Positions 52,586 to 61,480 are shown, counted from the first letter of the stretch. The stretch: DNA of 64,000 bases from Mucilaginibacter segetis (GCF_016522075.1 NZ_JAEHFW010000001.1:1984001-2048000); one strand, 5' to 3'. Notes: generated by a model from the letters alone, not told the origin. Translations and numbers: made by a program.

Positions 52586-54082
52586 ATGTCTACTAACTTG
52601 TTTTCAGCTAAGGATATTATTGTTAAGTTTCAGCATCATAAGGTATTTGATAAACTCAATTTTAATATAAACCGTGGCGAACATTGGTTGATTACAGGAA
52701 AAAGCGGATCAGGAAAAAGTGTATTGCTGCAAACAATAGCCGGCAATTTAACCATATCGGGTGGTGGTATCACCCGCAATTTAACTGATGCCACTTCTTC
52801 GGGCATACAGCAAGATTTCCATAACTACCTTGCATTTATCGGCTCGCGTCATCACTTTAAAAACCTTTCAAACACGTCCGATTTTTATTATCAGCAACGG
52901 TATAACTCCGCAGGTTCCGAAGACTCCCCCTCTGTTGCCGTTTATCTTAAAGGAATTAAGACCACCAACAACAACACCGGTTACTGGCAATTCGAAAACA
53001 CTACAGTCGCTCTAAATTTAACCTCATTATTGGATAAGCAGCTGATCAAATTATCCAACGGGGAAACTAAACGCCTGATGATAGCAGCCGCCCTTTTGAA
53101 AAATCCGGTAATGTTGTTACTTGATAACCCGTTATCCGGATTAGATATTGTTACACGAAAAAATTTCAATCAGTTACTTACTCAAATAGCGGCATCGGGA
53201 ATAACAGTGGTAATGGCATCGTCCGTTCACGAAATTCCTGATATTATTACGGATATCGCCATGCTGGATGAAGGGAAAATAGTTCAAACATTACAAAAAA
53301 AAGAATTTGATGTAATAACTATCAGTCCTAATGATCACTCTGTGCTTGATGCTGATGTCTTAAAAGATCTGTTCAAAATAAATTCATTTGAGCCTGACAG
53401 AAAATACATTGCTAAACTTACTGATGTAGTTATCAAATACGGAAATAATACTATACTTAATAAAGTAAATTGGACAATATTACCTGCCGAAAGATGGGCA
53501 TTACTCGGCCCGAATGGTGCAGGCAAAACCACTTTATTAAGTCTAATAAACGGTGATAATCCGCAAGCCTACGCCAACAACATTGTTTTGTTCGACCGAA
53601 AACGCGGCACCGGCGAAAGTATATGGGATATAAAAAGTAAAATAGGCTTTGTATCTCCGGAGCTTTATCAATATTTCCCGGCAGATAACTCATGCCTGCA
53701 GGTTATAGAGTCGGGGTTTTACGATACCCTCGGGCTATTCCGGCAAAGCAGTAAAACCAAGGCCGATCTTGCGCTTAACTGGATGAAAGCACTGGAAATT
53801 GATCAGTACGCTCGCCAACTGCTAAAAAATATTCCCGCAAGTGCGCAAAGGCTTTGTTTACTGGCCAGGGCGCTCGTTAAAAATCCTGAATTATTGATAT
53901 TGGACGAACCCTGCCAGGGTTTGGATGAGCATCAGCAACAGCATTTTAAAAATGTGATAGACGCAATATGCAGTATAAGTAAGGTAACGCTAATTTATAT
54001 TACGCATTACCAGCAGGAGATACCGGATAGCGTGAATAAAGTTTTAAGACTGGATAAAGGCGAAGTGGTGGGCAACATGTAA
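52586..54082 (+). CDS. ModF-like protein with two ABC ATPase domains
   Basis: The 498-residue protein has two ABC domains and no membrane part. Domain 1 has Walker A GKSGSGKSV, signature LSNGETKR and Walker B VMLLLDNPLSGLD, where the catalytic Glu is Asn. Domain 2 has Walker A GPNGAGKTT, a degenerate signature IPASAQRL and Walker B LLILDEPCQGLD. So one composite ATP site (domain 1 Walker with domain 2 signature) is degenerate and the other canonical. ModF-type proteins are linked to molybdate-related regulation in E. coli, but the function here is not proven. It stands alone between AT-rich gaps. Confidence 0.85.
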   Translation: MSTNLFSAKDIIVKFQHHKVFDKLNFNINRGEHWLITGKSGSGKSVLLQTIAGNLTISGGGITRNLTDATSSGIQQDFHNYLAFIGSRHHFKNLSNTSDFYYQQRYNSAGSEDSPSVAVYLKGIKTTNNNTGYWQFENTTVALNLTSLLDKQLIKLSNGETKRLMIAAALLKNPVMLLLDNPLSGLDIVTRKNFNQLLTQIAASGITVVMASSVHEIPDIITDIAMLDEGKIVQTLQKKEFDVITISPNDHSVLDADVLKDLFKINSFEPDRKYIAKLTDVVIKYGNNTILNKVNWTILPAERWALLGPNGAGKTTLLSLINGDNPQAYANNIVLFDRKRGTGESIWDIKSKIGFVSPELYQYFPADNSCLQVIESGFYDTLGLFRQSSKTKADLALNWMKALEIDQYARQLLKNIPASAQRLCLLARALVKNPELLILDEPCQGLDEHQQQHFKNVIDAICSISKVTLIYITHYQQEIPDSVNKVLRLDKGEVVGNM

Positions 54083-54132
54083 TCCAAAAATCAAATAACA
54101 CTTTCATTTTTCACCTTTCACGTCCATCCTTG

Positions 54133-54140
54133 TATATTTG
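54133..54140 (+). promoter_or_regulatory. -7 promoter box of mqnC
   Basis: TATATTTG matches TAnnTTTG; it ends 4 bases before the ATG at 54144, so the message would begin at or next to the ATG. It also overlaps an in-frame TTG, which cannot be the start. Confidence 0.55.
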
Positions 54141-54143
54141 TAC

Positions 54144-55268
54144 ATGAATACAGCCGATCTGTTAAAACGTGCTTTAGCTTTTGATTTTTTAAACATCGAA
54201 GAGGGTGTGTACCTGTACAACAATGCCTCCACAGCCGATCTGATGTACGTAGCTAATGAACTGCGAAAGATACAGGTTCCGCACGGTAAGGTTACCTGGC
54301 AGATAGACCGGAACGTAAACACAACCAACGTTTGTATAGCCAACTGTAAATTCTGTAATTTTTTCCGTCGCCCCGGCCACGAGGATAGCTACATTACTGA
54401 TATTGAAACCTACAAAAAAAAGATAGAAGAAACCTTCCGTTATGGTGGCGATCAACTCTTGCTACAAGGCGGGCATCACCCCGATCTTGGGTTGCAATTT
54501 TATACCGATCTTTTCCGTAAGCTTAAACAGCTTTATCCAAAATTAAAACTGCATTCCTTAGGTCCGCCGGAGATAGCACACGTTGCTAAGCTGGAGAGCA
54601 TGAGCCATATAGACGTACTGCGTGCCATGCAGGAAGCCGGGCTTGATTCATTGCCGGGTGCAGGTGCCGAAATTCTTAATGATCGTGTTAGGCGGTTAAT
54701 ATCAAAAGGCAAGTGCGGCGGTAAAGAGTGGCTCGATGTAATGCGGGCGGCTCATCAGTTAAATCTGCCAACTTCAGCTACCATGATGTTCGGCCATATA
54801 GAAACTATAGAGGAACGTTTTGAACACCTAGTGTGGATACGCGATGTACAGCAGGAAAAGCCAGCAGGGAATTATGGCTTTGTGGCATTTATCCCATGGC
54901 CTTTTCAGGACGACGGCACACTTTTACGCAAAGTGCGTGGCATTACTAATAATGTAACGGGTGATGAGTATATCCGTATGATAGCATTGAGCCGTATAAT
55001 GCTGCCCAATATTAAAAATATACAGGCATCGTGGTTAACGGTGGGCAAACAAGTTGCACAGCTTTGTTTACATGCTGGTGCAAACGATTTTGGCTCCATC
55101 ATGATAGAAGAAAATGTAGTTTCAGCAGCAGGTGCACCACACCGTTTTACTGCAAAAGGCATACAGGATTCTATCAAGGAGGCTGGTTTTGAACCTCAGT
55201 TACGTACCCAAAAATACGATTGGCGCGATATTCCTGTAGAAATTGAAGAACAGGTAATTAATTACTAA
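54144..55268 (+). CDS. mqnC: cyclic dehypoxanthinyl futalosine synthase, radical SAM
   Basis: MqnC cyclises dehypoxanthine futalosine in the futalosine menaquinone pathway. The 374-residue radical SAM protein has the CX3CX2C motif in VCIANCKFCNFFRR, GGDQLLLQGGHHPDLGLQFYTDLFRKLK and LDSLPGAGAEILNDRVRRLIS. The ATG at 54144 is chosen because a TTG six bases upstream lies inside the promoter box. The partner genes mqnE and mqnA are at 7.1-9.7 kb; MqnB and MqnD were not seen. Confidence 0.93.
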   Translation: MNTADLLKRALAFDFLNIEEGVYLYNNASTADLMYVANELRKIQVPHGKVTWQIDRNVNTTNVCIANCKFCNFFRRPGHEDSYITDIETYKKKIEETFRYGGDQLLLQGGHHPDLGLQFYTDLFRKLKQLYPKLKLHSLGPPEIAHVAKLESMSHIDVLRAMQEAGLDSLPGAGAEILNDRVRRLISKGKCGGKEWLDVMRAAHQLNLPTSATMMFGHIETIEERFEHLVWIRDVQQEKPAGNYGFVAFIPWPFQDDGTLLRKVRGITNNVTGDEYIRMIALSRIMLPNIKNIQASWLTVGKQVAQLCLHAGANDFGSIMIEENVVSAAGAPHRFTAKGIQDSIKEAGFEPQLRTQKYDWRDIPVEIEEQVINY

Positions 55269-55347
55269 GAACTTTTAAACAGCGATTTAAGGTACAGGCA
55301 ATCCACTTACTTTACGTATGCAAAGCCCCATAATTCGTACTTTCTGA

Positions 55348-55355
55348 TATATTTG
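55348..55355 (+). promoter_or_regulatory. -7 promoter box of scpB
   Basis: TATATTTG matches TAnnTTTG and lies 8 bases before the ATG at 55363, leaving at most 1-3 leader bases. Confidence 0.55.
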
Positions 55356-55362
55356 CAACGGA

Positions 55363-55923
55363 ATGGAAAATATTGAGCAATATATCGAAGCACTTATTTT
55401 TGCATCTGAGCAAGGCATCCGTTCAGAGGAAATTCTTTATTGTTTGCAGGCTGCTTTTGAGCAGGATTTTTCAGTGGACGATATAAACATACATATTGGA
55501 AATATCACAAAAAAATACCTGCAAGATGCGATGGCCATTGAATTGGTTAAAATAAACAATGGTTACCAATTCCTTACAAAAAAGGCCTATCATCCGGTAA
55601 TAAGTCTGCTACAGTTGCAGCGATCGAAAAAAAAATTGAGCCAGGCCGCCTTAGAAACCTTAGCTATAATAGCTTATAAGCAGCCGGTAACTAAAACAGA
55701 CGTAGAACAGATACGCGGCGTAAATTGCGATTACTCCATACAAAAATTACTGGAAAAGGAGTTAATTACGATAACAGGCAAGTCTGAAAGTGTGGGGAAA
55801 CCAATTCTTTACGGCACAAGTAACCTTTTTATGGATTACTTCGGCATAAATAACATCACAGAACTACCACAGCTTAAGGAAATTACAGATAACAGCAGTA
55901 GTATTGGCGAGCAAACAGAATAA
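55363..55923 (+). CDS. scpB: segregation and condensation protein B
   Basis: ScpB is the winged-helix subunit of the SMC-ScpAB condensin. The 186-residue protein begins IEALIFASEQGIRSEEILYCL and has ALETLAIIAYKQPVTKTDVEQIRGVNCDYSIQKLLEKELI, diagnostic of the family. The scpA gene is not adjacent in this window. Confidence 0.93.
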   Translation: MENIEQYIEALIFASEQGIRSEEILYCLQAAFEQDFSVDDINIHIGNITKKYLQDAMAIELVKINNGYQFLTKKAYHPVISLLQLQRSKKKLSQAALETLAIIAYKQPVTKTDVEQIRGVNCDYSIQKLLEKELITITGKSESVGKPILYGTSNLFMDYFGINNITELPQLKEITDNSSSIGEQTE

Positions 55924-56063
55924 ATTAAAAAGATATTTTTATTAAAAATGATTTTAATTATTTTTACTGTATCTAATCCGCTAAGGAATTAATAATAAAT
56001 TAAAAAATAATAAAACAAAAAGGTTAATTGATATAAGTTTTACGACTAAAAAATATATTGACG

Positions 56064-56270
56064 ATGGGAACTCCAAAAAAACCTGCAACAAAAAAAATTT
56101 CATCAAAAAAAGCACGTCCGGATGACGATGATGATGACATGGACGATCCAAAGCCGAAAAAACGGATAATGGATGACGACGATGATGATTTTGATGACGA
56201 TATGGCATTAGACGATGATTTAGGAAGATATGATTCGTTTGATCCTTATGATGACGACGATGACGATTAA
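56064..56270 (+). CDS. small highly acidic Asp-rich protein, 68 aa
   Basis: The protein has a basic N-terminus (KKPATKKISSKKARP) followed by runs of Asp (D6, D6, D6) separated by short hydrophobic or basic bits. The Asp codons mix GAT and GAC and the amino-acid pattern is regular, so this is a real protein in composition and not a nucleotide repeat. Its function is unknown; a chaperone-like or histone-like charged tail is possible. The ATG at 56064 is preferred to one two codons earlier. It is followed by its own terminator. Confidence 0.7.
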   Translation: MGTPKKPATKKISSKKARPDDDDDDMDDPKPKKRIMDDDDDDFDDDMALDDDLGRYDSFDPYDDDDDD

Positions 56271-56296
56271 TTATCAATAATATAAACCATAACTCA

Positions 56297-56328
56297 AAGC
56301 ATTCAGTACACCGCTGGATGCTTTTTTT
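56297..56328 (+). terminator. terminator of the Asp-rich protein gene
   Basis: AAGCATTCAG pairs with CTGGATGCTT (one G-U pair) around a 6-nt loop and is followed by seven T residues. Confidence 0.88.
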
Positions 56329-56343
56329 ATAATAAAGCGATTA

Positions 56344-57462
56344 ATGAAGATAACTGAAGTAAAAAGCAGTAGCAACAAACAAGCTTTTTTAGATACCACA
56401 CGTGTTATTTATAAGAATGACAATACCTGGGTATGTCCGTTGGATAATGAGATCGAAGCCGTATTTGATCCGGCAAAAAACAACTTCCATCAACACGGTA
56501 AGGCGAAACGCTGGATATTAAGAGACGAAAACGGGCAACTTATTGGCCGTATAGCTGCATTCATAAATGATAAAAAGGCATACAGCTATGAGCAACCCAC
56601 AGGCGGAATTGGTTTTTTTGAATGTATAAATAATCAGGATGCTGCTTTCCTGTTATTTGATACCGCTAAAGAATGGCTTATACAAAACGGCATGGCGGCA
56701 ATGGACGGGCCTATTAATTTTGGCGAGAACGATAGCTTTTGGGGTTTGCTGGTGGAAGGATTTACTCATCCCTCCTACGGCATGAATTATAATCCCGCCT
56801 ATTATAAACAATTTTTCGAAAATTACGGCTTCGAAACGCTATATGAACAGATAACCAACCATTTAGATGTGCACAAACCGTTTTCGGAACGGTTCACAAA
56901 AATAGCTAACTGGGTAATTAAAAAGCCGGGTTACGAGTTCAAACATTTTAAAGCTTCGGAGATAGATAAATTCGCTGATGATTTTATTGAAATATATAAT
57001 GATGGCTGGCAGGACTTTGAAAATTTTGTGCCTATTAAACGGGCAACCATAATAGAAACTTTTAAAAAGATGAAAGCAATTATGGACGAGAAATTAATTT
57101 GGTTTGCCTACATTAATAATGAGCCCGCATCTTTTATTGTAATATTACCTGATGCTAATCAAATGATAAAACCGCTCAAGGGCAAACTTAACCTGATGGG
57201 TAAATTGATATTTTTATACAGGAAATGGAAAGGAGTATCGCGTATGCGGGCGGTAGTGATGGGAACTAAACAAAAATACCAAAAACACGGGTTGGAGTCG
57301 GCTATATTTATAAAATTAAAGGAATATGTTCTGCCTTTAAATCAGTATGATGAGTTGGAGCTGTCGTGGGTGGGTGATTTTAACGACAAAATGCTTGCCC
57401 TGCATGACGCCGTTGGAGCAACATTTGGCAAAAAACATTTAACAATGAGGTATAAATTTTAA
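56344..57462 (+). CDS. GNAT-like protein of unknown substrate
   Basis: This 372-residue protein looks like a two-part GNAT: the first half has WILRDENGQLIGRIAAFIND, and the second half ends MGTKQKYQKHGLESAIFIKLKEYVLPLNQYDELELSWVGDFN, the shape of a CoA-binding arm. The family is widespread in Bacteroidota and often called N-acetyltransferase, but the substrate is not known. It is convergent with the XRE gene and shares a terminator with it. Confidence 0.75.
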   Translation: MKITEVKSSSNKQAFLDTTRVIYKNDNTWVCPLDNEIEAVFDPAKNNFHQHGKAKRWILRDENGQLIGRIAAFINDKKAYSYEQPTGGIGFFECINNQDAAFLLFDTAKEWLIQNGMAAMDGPINFGENDSFWGLLVEGFTHPSYGMNYNPAYYKQFFENYGFETLYEQITNHLDVHKPFSERFTKIANWVIKKPGYEFKHFKASEIDKFADDFIEIYNDGWQDFENFVPIKRATIIETFKKMKAIMDEKLIWFAYINNEPASFIVILPDANQMIKPLKGKLNLMGKLIFLYRKWKGVSRMRAVVMGTKQKYQKHGLESAIFIKLKEYVLPLNQYDELELSWVGDFNDKMLALHDAVGATFGKKHLTMRYKF

Positions 57463-57488
57463 GCCCGCAAATTATAACGGGCTTAAAA
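57457..57488. terminator. shared terminator of the convergent GNAT-like and XRE genes
   Basis: TTTTAAGCCCG pairs with CGGGCTTAAAA around a 10-nt loop. It overlaps the stop codon of the GNAT-like gene and ends two bases before that of the XRE gene, an economical arrangement. Confidence 0.8.
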
Positions 57489-57489
57489 T

Positions 57490-57831
57490 TTAAGCAGTTA
57501 CCTTCTTGTGTCTTAACTCTTCAAAAAGCTCTATTACTTTTTTCTGCAGATCAATAACTTCAGTTTCCCGATCCATCAGTTTACGGTTAACACTTTCTAA
57601 TTCACTGGCGATCTTTTGATCTTCTTCTACTTCGTTATAGGTAAGCAACTGCACTACCGACATTTCAAATAAAGCCGAGATCTGTTCAAGGCGGGAAAGA
57701 TTGATATCTGTTATTCCGGTTTCAATTTTAGAAAAAGCAGGTATCGAAATATCTAATCTTTTAGCAACTTCTTCCTGACTCCACCCCTTTTGGTGACGTA
57801 ATAATCGGATCTTTTTTCCAAGTGTTTTCAT
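57490..57831 (-). CDS. XRE-family transcriptional regulator with coiled-coil tail
   Basis: This 113-residue protein has a helix-turn-helix domain (GKKIRLLRHQKGWSQEEVAKRLDISIPAFSKIETG, about 4-38) then a second HTH-neighbour segment and a C-terminal coiled coil (about 75-110, ESVNRKLMDRETEVIDLQKKVIELFEEL). It probably dimerises through the coil and binds DNA. The ATG at 57831 is chosen for the conserved start MKTLGKKIRLL. Its target is unknown. Confidence 0.9.
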   Translation of the reverse strand: MKTLGKKIRLLRHQKGWSQEEVAKRLDISIPAFSKIETGITDINLSRLEQISALFEMSVVQLLTYNEVEEDQKIASELESVNRKLMDRETEVIDLQKKVIELFEELRHKKVTA

Positions 57832-57913
57832 ATTTATGTTAATTAGGATAGGTTTTCTCAATAGTTAATAAAGTTACAACATTTTTGAATAACAAACTAA
57901 TATTCAGTAAACT

Positions 57914-59269
57914 TTACAGTAATTTTTTCTTTATAACTGACAGATCAATACCACCGAAATTGCCGGAACTCATTAATAATAAATTGGCATTAGTAAGCTG
58001 AAGTTCTTGCAGATAATTAAACAACGCTGCAGGATCAGTAAATAACAATAAATTATTATTTGCAAACGCCTGTTTCACAACGGCGCTATCATAAGGTTTT
58101 ATTTTTTTTTGCTCAAAGGTTTTATTGTCAATAAACACTATAGCCTTATCTGCATTATCCATGGTACCCGAGTATTCGCTTAAAAACTTCTCATTCAAAC
58201 TGCTGAAAGTATGTAATTCAATACAAGCAATAAGTTCCCTGTCCGGAAATTGAGTTTTAACAGCATTAATAGTGGCGGTTAATTTTGATGGCGAATGCGC
58301 AAAATCTTTAAAAATACTCGCCGTATCATTTTTTCCTATTAATTCAAGCCTGCGCGCGGCACCTTTAAAACTGGCTATATATTTATAAAAATTTGCATCA
58401 CTAATACCAAGGCTCAGACAAACCAAACGGGCAGCTTCCATATTCAGCAAATTATGTTGCCCGAAAACCTGTAGCGTATATTTTTTTTCACCTGCTATAA
58501 CGCTGGTTACACCGTTATCAATTACATATTCCGGCAGTGTATAACCCTTTCGATCGATACCTGCATCCAGGTCGCCCGCCATTGCTTCTAACACTTCATC
58601 TGTTTGATTGTAAATTAGCTTACCGCCGGGTTGTATGGTTTCTGCAAATATTTTAAACTGATCAATATAGTTTTCAAACGTCGGGAAAACGTTGATATGA
58701 TCCCAGGCTATACCGCTAATTACACCAATATCTGCTTTATAGATATGGAATTTAGGCCTGCGATCAATAGGCGAAGCCAGGTACTCATCCCCTTCAATTA
58801 TAATTACGGGGGCGTCATTGGTTAATTTAACCATGGTTTCAAAACCATCTAACTGTGCCCCTACCAGGTAATCAAAGTTTTTACCACCGGCCTGCAACAC
58901 ATGCAGGATCATAGAAGTAATGGTTGTTTTACCATGACTGCCTCCTATAACTACGCGTCGCTTATTTTTAGATTGTTCGTAAATATAATCGGGATAGGAA
59001 TATATTTTAATCCCCAATTGTTGCGCTTTCAGCAATTCGGTGTTATCGGTGCGTGCGTGCATGCCCAAAATAACCGCATCAAGATCGGCAGTTATTTTTT
59101 CGGGATACCATCCAGTGGATGCAGGCAATATACCGTATTTGTCAAGTCGTGATGCTGACGGCTCAAAAAGCACATCGTCTGATCCGGTTACTTCGAAGCC
59201 TTTTTTATGAAGGGCAATGGCAAGATTGTGCATGGCGCTGCCGCCAATTGCGATGAAATGTACTTTCAT
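57914..59269 (-). CDS. mpl: UDP-MurNAc : L-Ala-gamma-D-Glu-mDAP ligase (murein tripeptide recycling)
   Basis: Mpl attaches the recycled tripeptide to UDP-N-acetylmuramic acid. The 451-residue Mur ligase has the N-terminal VHFIAIGGSAMHNLAIALHKKGFEVTGSDD, the P-loop VVIGGSHGKTTITSMILHVL at about 107, and GAARRLELIGKNDTASIFKDFAHSPSKL, where an Mpl-specific sequence replaces the MurC one. A 16-residue upstream extension is dropped because the conserved start MKVHFIAIGG is the ATG at 59269. Confidence 0.92.
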   Translation of the reverse strand: MKVHFIAIGGSAMHNLAIALHKKGFEVTGSDDVLFEPSASRLDKYGILPASTGWYPEKITADLDAVILGMHARTDNTELLKAQQLGIKIYSYPDYIYEQSKNKRRVVIGGSHGKTTITSMILHVLQAGGKNFDYLVGAQLDGFETMVKLTNDAPVIIIEGDEYLASPIDRRPKFHIYKADIGVISGIAWDHINVFPTFENYIDQFKIFAETIQPGGKLIYNQTDEVLEAMAGDLDAGIDRKGYTLPEYVIDNGVTSVIAGEKKYTLQVFGQHNLLNMEAARLVCLSLGISDANFYKYIASFKGAARRLELIGKNDTASIFKDFAHSPSKLTATINAVKTQFPDRELIACIELHTFSSLNEKFLSEYSGTMDNADKAIVFIDNKTFEQKKIKPYDSAVVKQAFANNNLLLFTDPAALFNYLQELQLTNANLLLMSSGNFGGIDLSVIKKKLL

Positions 59270-59346
59270 TGGTTTTATAAACTTCGCAAATAAACATAAA
59301 AAGGCATTTACCAACAATTAAAATGCTAAGTATAACATTTCGCTGA

Positions 59347-60201
59347 TTATTTAAGCAATAAAACAGGTACCTGGGAATTTGCAGCCAGTTGCTGTGAAAT
59401 GCTATTGTGCAAAATAGATTGCAAAAAACTATATCTGTGAGGCAGAGCAATAACTATTTGTGCGTTCTTTTCTGCAGCAAAATCAAGTACGCCGCTTATT
59501 ACATTAGATTCGTTTATATAAAAATACTCCGGTTCGTACTGCTGTAACATATTATGTAAAACAGCTTCTTCGGCTAACAGTTCTTCATCAGCCGCGCCAT
59601 ATTTATTTTCAGGGTCGATATTTACTATCAAAAGCCGCATTTTCTTATCGCCCAAAAGCTTTTTCAGGCAATCAACCGGCACATTATCTTTTACCTTTTT
59701 AAAATCAAAAGCAATTACCGCCTTTTTTATTGGCTTATAACTATAAACAGGTGGCACTACAATTACCGGCACCGGGCTGGCTTTTGATATTTTTATTACA
59801 TGGCTACCCAAACCGGTATTATTTTCGCGTACCGTGCTGTTACCTATGCTTCCTAATATCACTAAATCAACATGCTCATTTTCAGTTATATCAACTACAG
59901 CTCGCAATAGGTGGCTACGGTTAACCTTTATATGAATTTTCACACCCTCGCGTACCTGTTTACTTAATTTATGCTTAAGATTCTGTAGCTGTTTAAACCG
60001 GGTGGCAACATTCTCCTCAATCTCCTGCTCTCTTATCATCATCATATCCGGGTTAGGCAGCATCTGTTCATATGGCGATATATAATACGCATTTACCAGT
60101 ATTATATTTATTACATCACTTTGATTGCTTAAATGCGCCGCGAAATCGGCCGCGTTAAGTGCAGCTTCTGAAAAATCAATAGGTACAAGATAAGTTTTCA
60201 T
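59347..60201 (-). CDS. universal stress protein, two Usp domains
   Basis: This 284-residue protein has two Usp domains: TYLVPIDFSEAALNAADFAAHL at the N-terminus with the ATP loop VILGSIGNSTVRENNTGLGSHVIKIS at about 120-145, and a second, more divergent copy ending IVIALPHRYSFLQSILHNSISQQLAANSQVPVLLL. It would sense or buffer stress through nucleotide binding. The reach to the divergent Rrf2 gene has about 173 bp. Confidence 0.9.
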   Translation of the reverse strand: MKTYLVPIDFSEAALNAADFAAHLSNQSDVINIILVNAYYISPYEQMLPNPDMMMIREQEIEENVATRFKQLQNLKHKLSKQVREGVKIHIKVNRSHLLRAVVDITENEHVDLVILGSIGNSTVRENNTGLGSHVIKISKASPVPVIVVPPVYSYKPIKKAVIAFDFKKVKDNVPVDCLKKLLGDKKMRLLIVNIDPENKYGAADEELLAEEAVLHNMLQQYEPEYFYINESNVISGVLDFAAEKNAQIVIALPHRYSFLQSILHNSISQQLAANSQVPVLLLK

Positions 60202-60336
60202 GTCCGGAGCAATTATAATTACATAAATAGGTTTAATATGAAGGATGAAATTAAATATACCAATAAATTAATTTATCAGATTAGTTTCACAATTGGTAAT
60301 AATTAAAAACAACTCCTATTATAACGAAATAAAACA

Positions 60337-60344
60337 TACATTTG
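60337..60344 (+). promoter_or_regulatory. -7 promoter box of the Rrf2-like gene
   Basis: TACATTTG matches TAnnTTTG and ends 4 bases before the palindromic operator, so a bound repressor would cover the start site. Confidence 0.6.
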
Positions 60345-60347
60345 TAC

Positions 60348-60366
60348 TGTAATAAATTTTATTACA
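60348..60366. promoter_or_regulatory. palindromic operator of the Rrf2-like regulator (site 1)
   Basis: TGTAATAAATTTTATTACA is a perfect 9-bp inverted repeat around one T. It lies right after the -7 box and just ahead of the regulator's own ATG (60375), the position for autorepression. A near copy precedes the next gene. Confidence 0.7.
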
Positions 60367-60374
60367 TATAAAAA

Positions 60375-60779
60375 ATGAACGGACGATTTCCAATAACGCT
60401 TCATATTATGACACTGCTATGCAAGGCTGATGGTTTGCTATCATCAGAATATCTTGCGGGTAGTATAAATGTAAATGCGGTATTAGTAAGAAAAGAGTTA
60501 AGCAATTTAATTAAGCACCATTTAGTTGCCAGTCAGGAGGGTAAAAATGGTGGATATATGCTTGCAAAATCTGCAAATCAAATATCGCTTGGTGCCATTT
60601 ATGAAACCGTTAAGCCCGATGCTATTTTAGGCCAGGCAAAAAATCAGCCTAATCCTGTATGCCCTGTTGGAAAACAGATAAATAAACATTTAAAGAATTT
60701 ATATGCCGATGTAAATAAAGTATTGATGGAACGTTTAGGCGATACTAATCTGGCTGAGTTCTGTAACAAATTCGAATAA
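60375..60779 (+). CDS. Rrf2-family regulator, YwnA-like
   Basis: This 134-residue winged-helix regulator has a Rrf2 N-terminus (FPITLHIMTLLCKADGLLSSEYLAGSINVNAVLVRKELSNLIKHHLV, about 4-50) and the conserved wing GKNGGYMLAKSANQISLGAIYETV. The C-terminal part has only scattered Cys (NPVCPVG, LAEFCNKF) and not the three-Cys cluster of iron-sulfur Rrf2 proteins, like YwnA or CymR. Its own promoter carries a palindrome, and the adjacent gene carries a near copy, so it is probably an autorepressor of a small regulon. Confidence 0.9.
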   Translation: MNGRFPITLHIMTLLCKADGLLSSEYLAGSINVNAVLVRKELSNLIKHHLVASQEGKNGGYMLAKSANQISLGAIYETVKPDAILGQAKNQPNPVCPVGKQINKHLKNLYADVNKVLMERLGDTNLAEFCNKFE

Positions 60780-60795
60780 AAAATTTAATATAAAC

Positions 60796-60814
60796 TGTAA
60801 CAATTTTAATTACA
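60796..60814. promoter_or_regulatory. palindromic operator of the Rrf2-like regulator (site 2)
   Basis: TGTAACAATTTTAATTACA keeps the TGTAA / TTACA arms and the spacing of site 1. It lies 16 bases before the start of the NAD(P)-binding protein gene. Confidence 0.65.
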
Positions 60815-60829
60815 TTAATTAATAAACAA

Positions 60830-61468
60830 ATGAAAGTAGCATTAATAGGCGCAACAGGCTTTGTAGGCAGTGCGGTTTTAAAAGAAGGTTTACTACGTGG
60901 ATATGAAATAACCGCTATAGCACGTGATATATCAAAAATAGCTGTAGAAGATGGTGTACTGCCCAAAGCGGCTGATGTAAATAACGTAGATGAATTGAGT
61001 GGCATAATAGCCCAACATGATGCCGTTATTAATACGTTTAACGCAGGCTGGGCCAATCCTAACCTTTACACCGATTTTATTAAAGGATCGGAAAACATAC
61101 AGGAAGCGACCAAACTATCCGGTGTTAAACGCTTATTGGTTGTAGGCGGCGCGGGTAGTTTATTTATTGATGGCAAGCAACTGGTTGATTCTCCTGAATT
61201 CCCAAAAGAATATTATGCAGGTGCAACAGCAGCTCGCGACTATCTTAATAATTTGCGTAAAGAGACTGAGCTCGACTGGACATTTTTAAGTCCGGCTATC
61301 AACCTTCACCCGGGTGAGCGTACGGGTGTATTCCGCTTAGGTACCGAAAGCCCGGTTTTTGATGAAGCCGGTAAATGCGATATATCCGTGGAAGATATGG
61401 CAGTAGCAATTTTTAACGAACTGGAAAACAATCAGTTTATAAGATCAAGGTTTACCCTGGGCTACTAA
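60830..61468 (+). CDS. NAD(P)-binding Rossmann protein, YwnB/NmrA-like
   Basis: This 212-residue protein begins KVALIGATGFVGSAVLKEGL (Rossmann GxxGxxG), has GSENIQEATKLSGVKRLLVVGGAGSLFI and PKEYYAGATAARDYLNNLRKETELDWTFLSPA, and ends ENNQFIRSRFTLGY. It belongs to the atypical-SDR NAD(P)H-binding group related to YwnB. In Bacillus, ywnA and ywnB are also neighbours. The promoter palindrome ties it to the Rrf2 regulator. The redox substrate is unknown. Confidence 0.9.
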   Translation: MKVALIGATGFVGSAVLKEGLLRGYEITAIARDISKIAVEDGVLPKAADVNNVDELSGIIAQHDAVINTFNAGWANPNLYTDFIKGSENIQEATKLSGVKRLLVVGGAGSLFIDGKQLVDSPEFPKEYYAGATAARDYLNNLRKETELDWTFLSPAINLHPGERTGVFRLGTESPVFDEAGKCDISVEDMAVAIFNELENNQFIRSRFTLGY

Positions 61469-61480
61469 ATAAAGTGAAAA

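Noticed and set aside
55981..56277. His- and Arg-rich frame of 98 codons on the minus strand
   Set aside because: It is the antisense of the Asp-rich protein: poly-GAT/GAC on plus reads as His/Arg/Ile words on minus.
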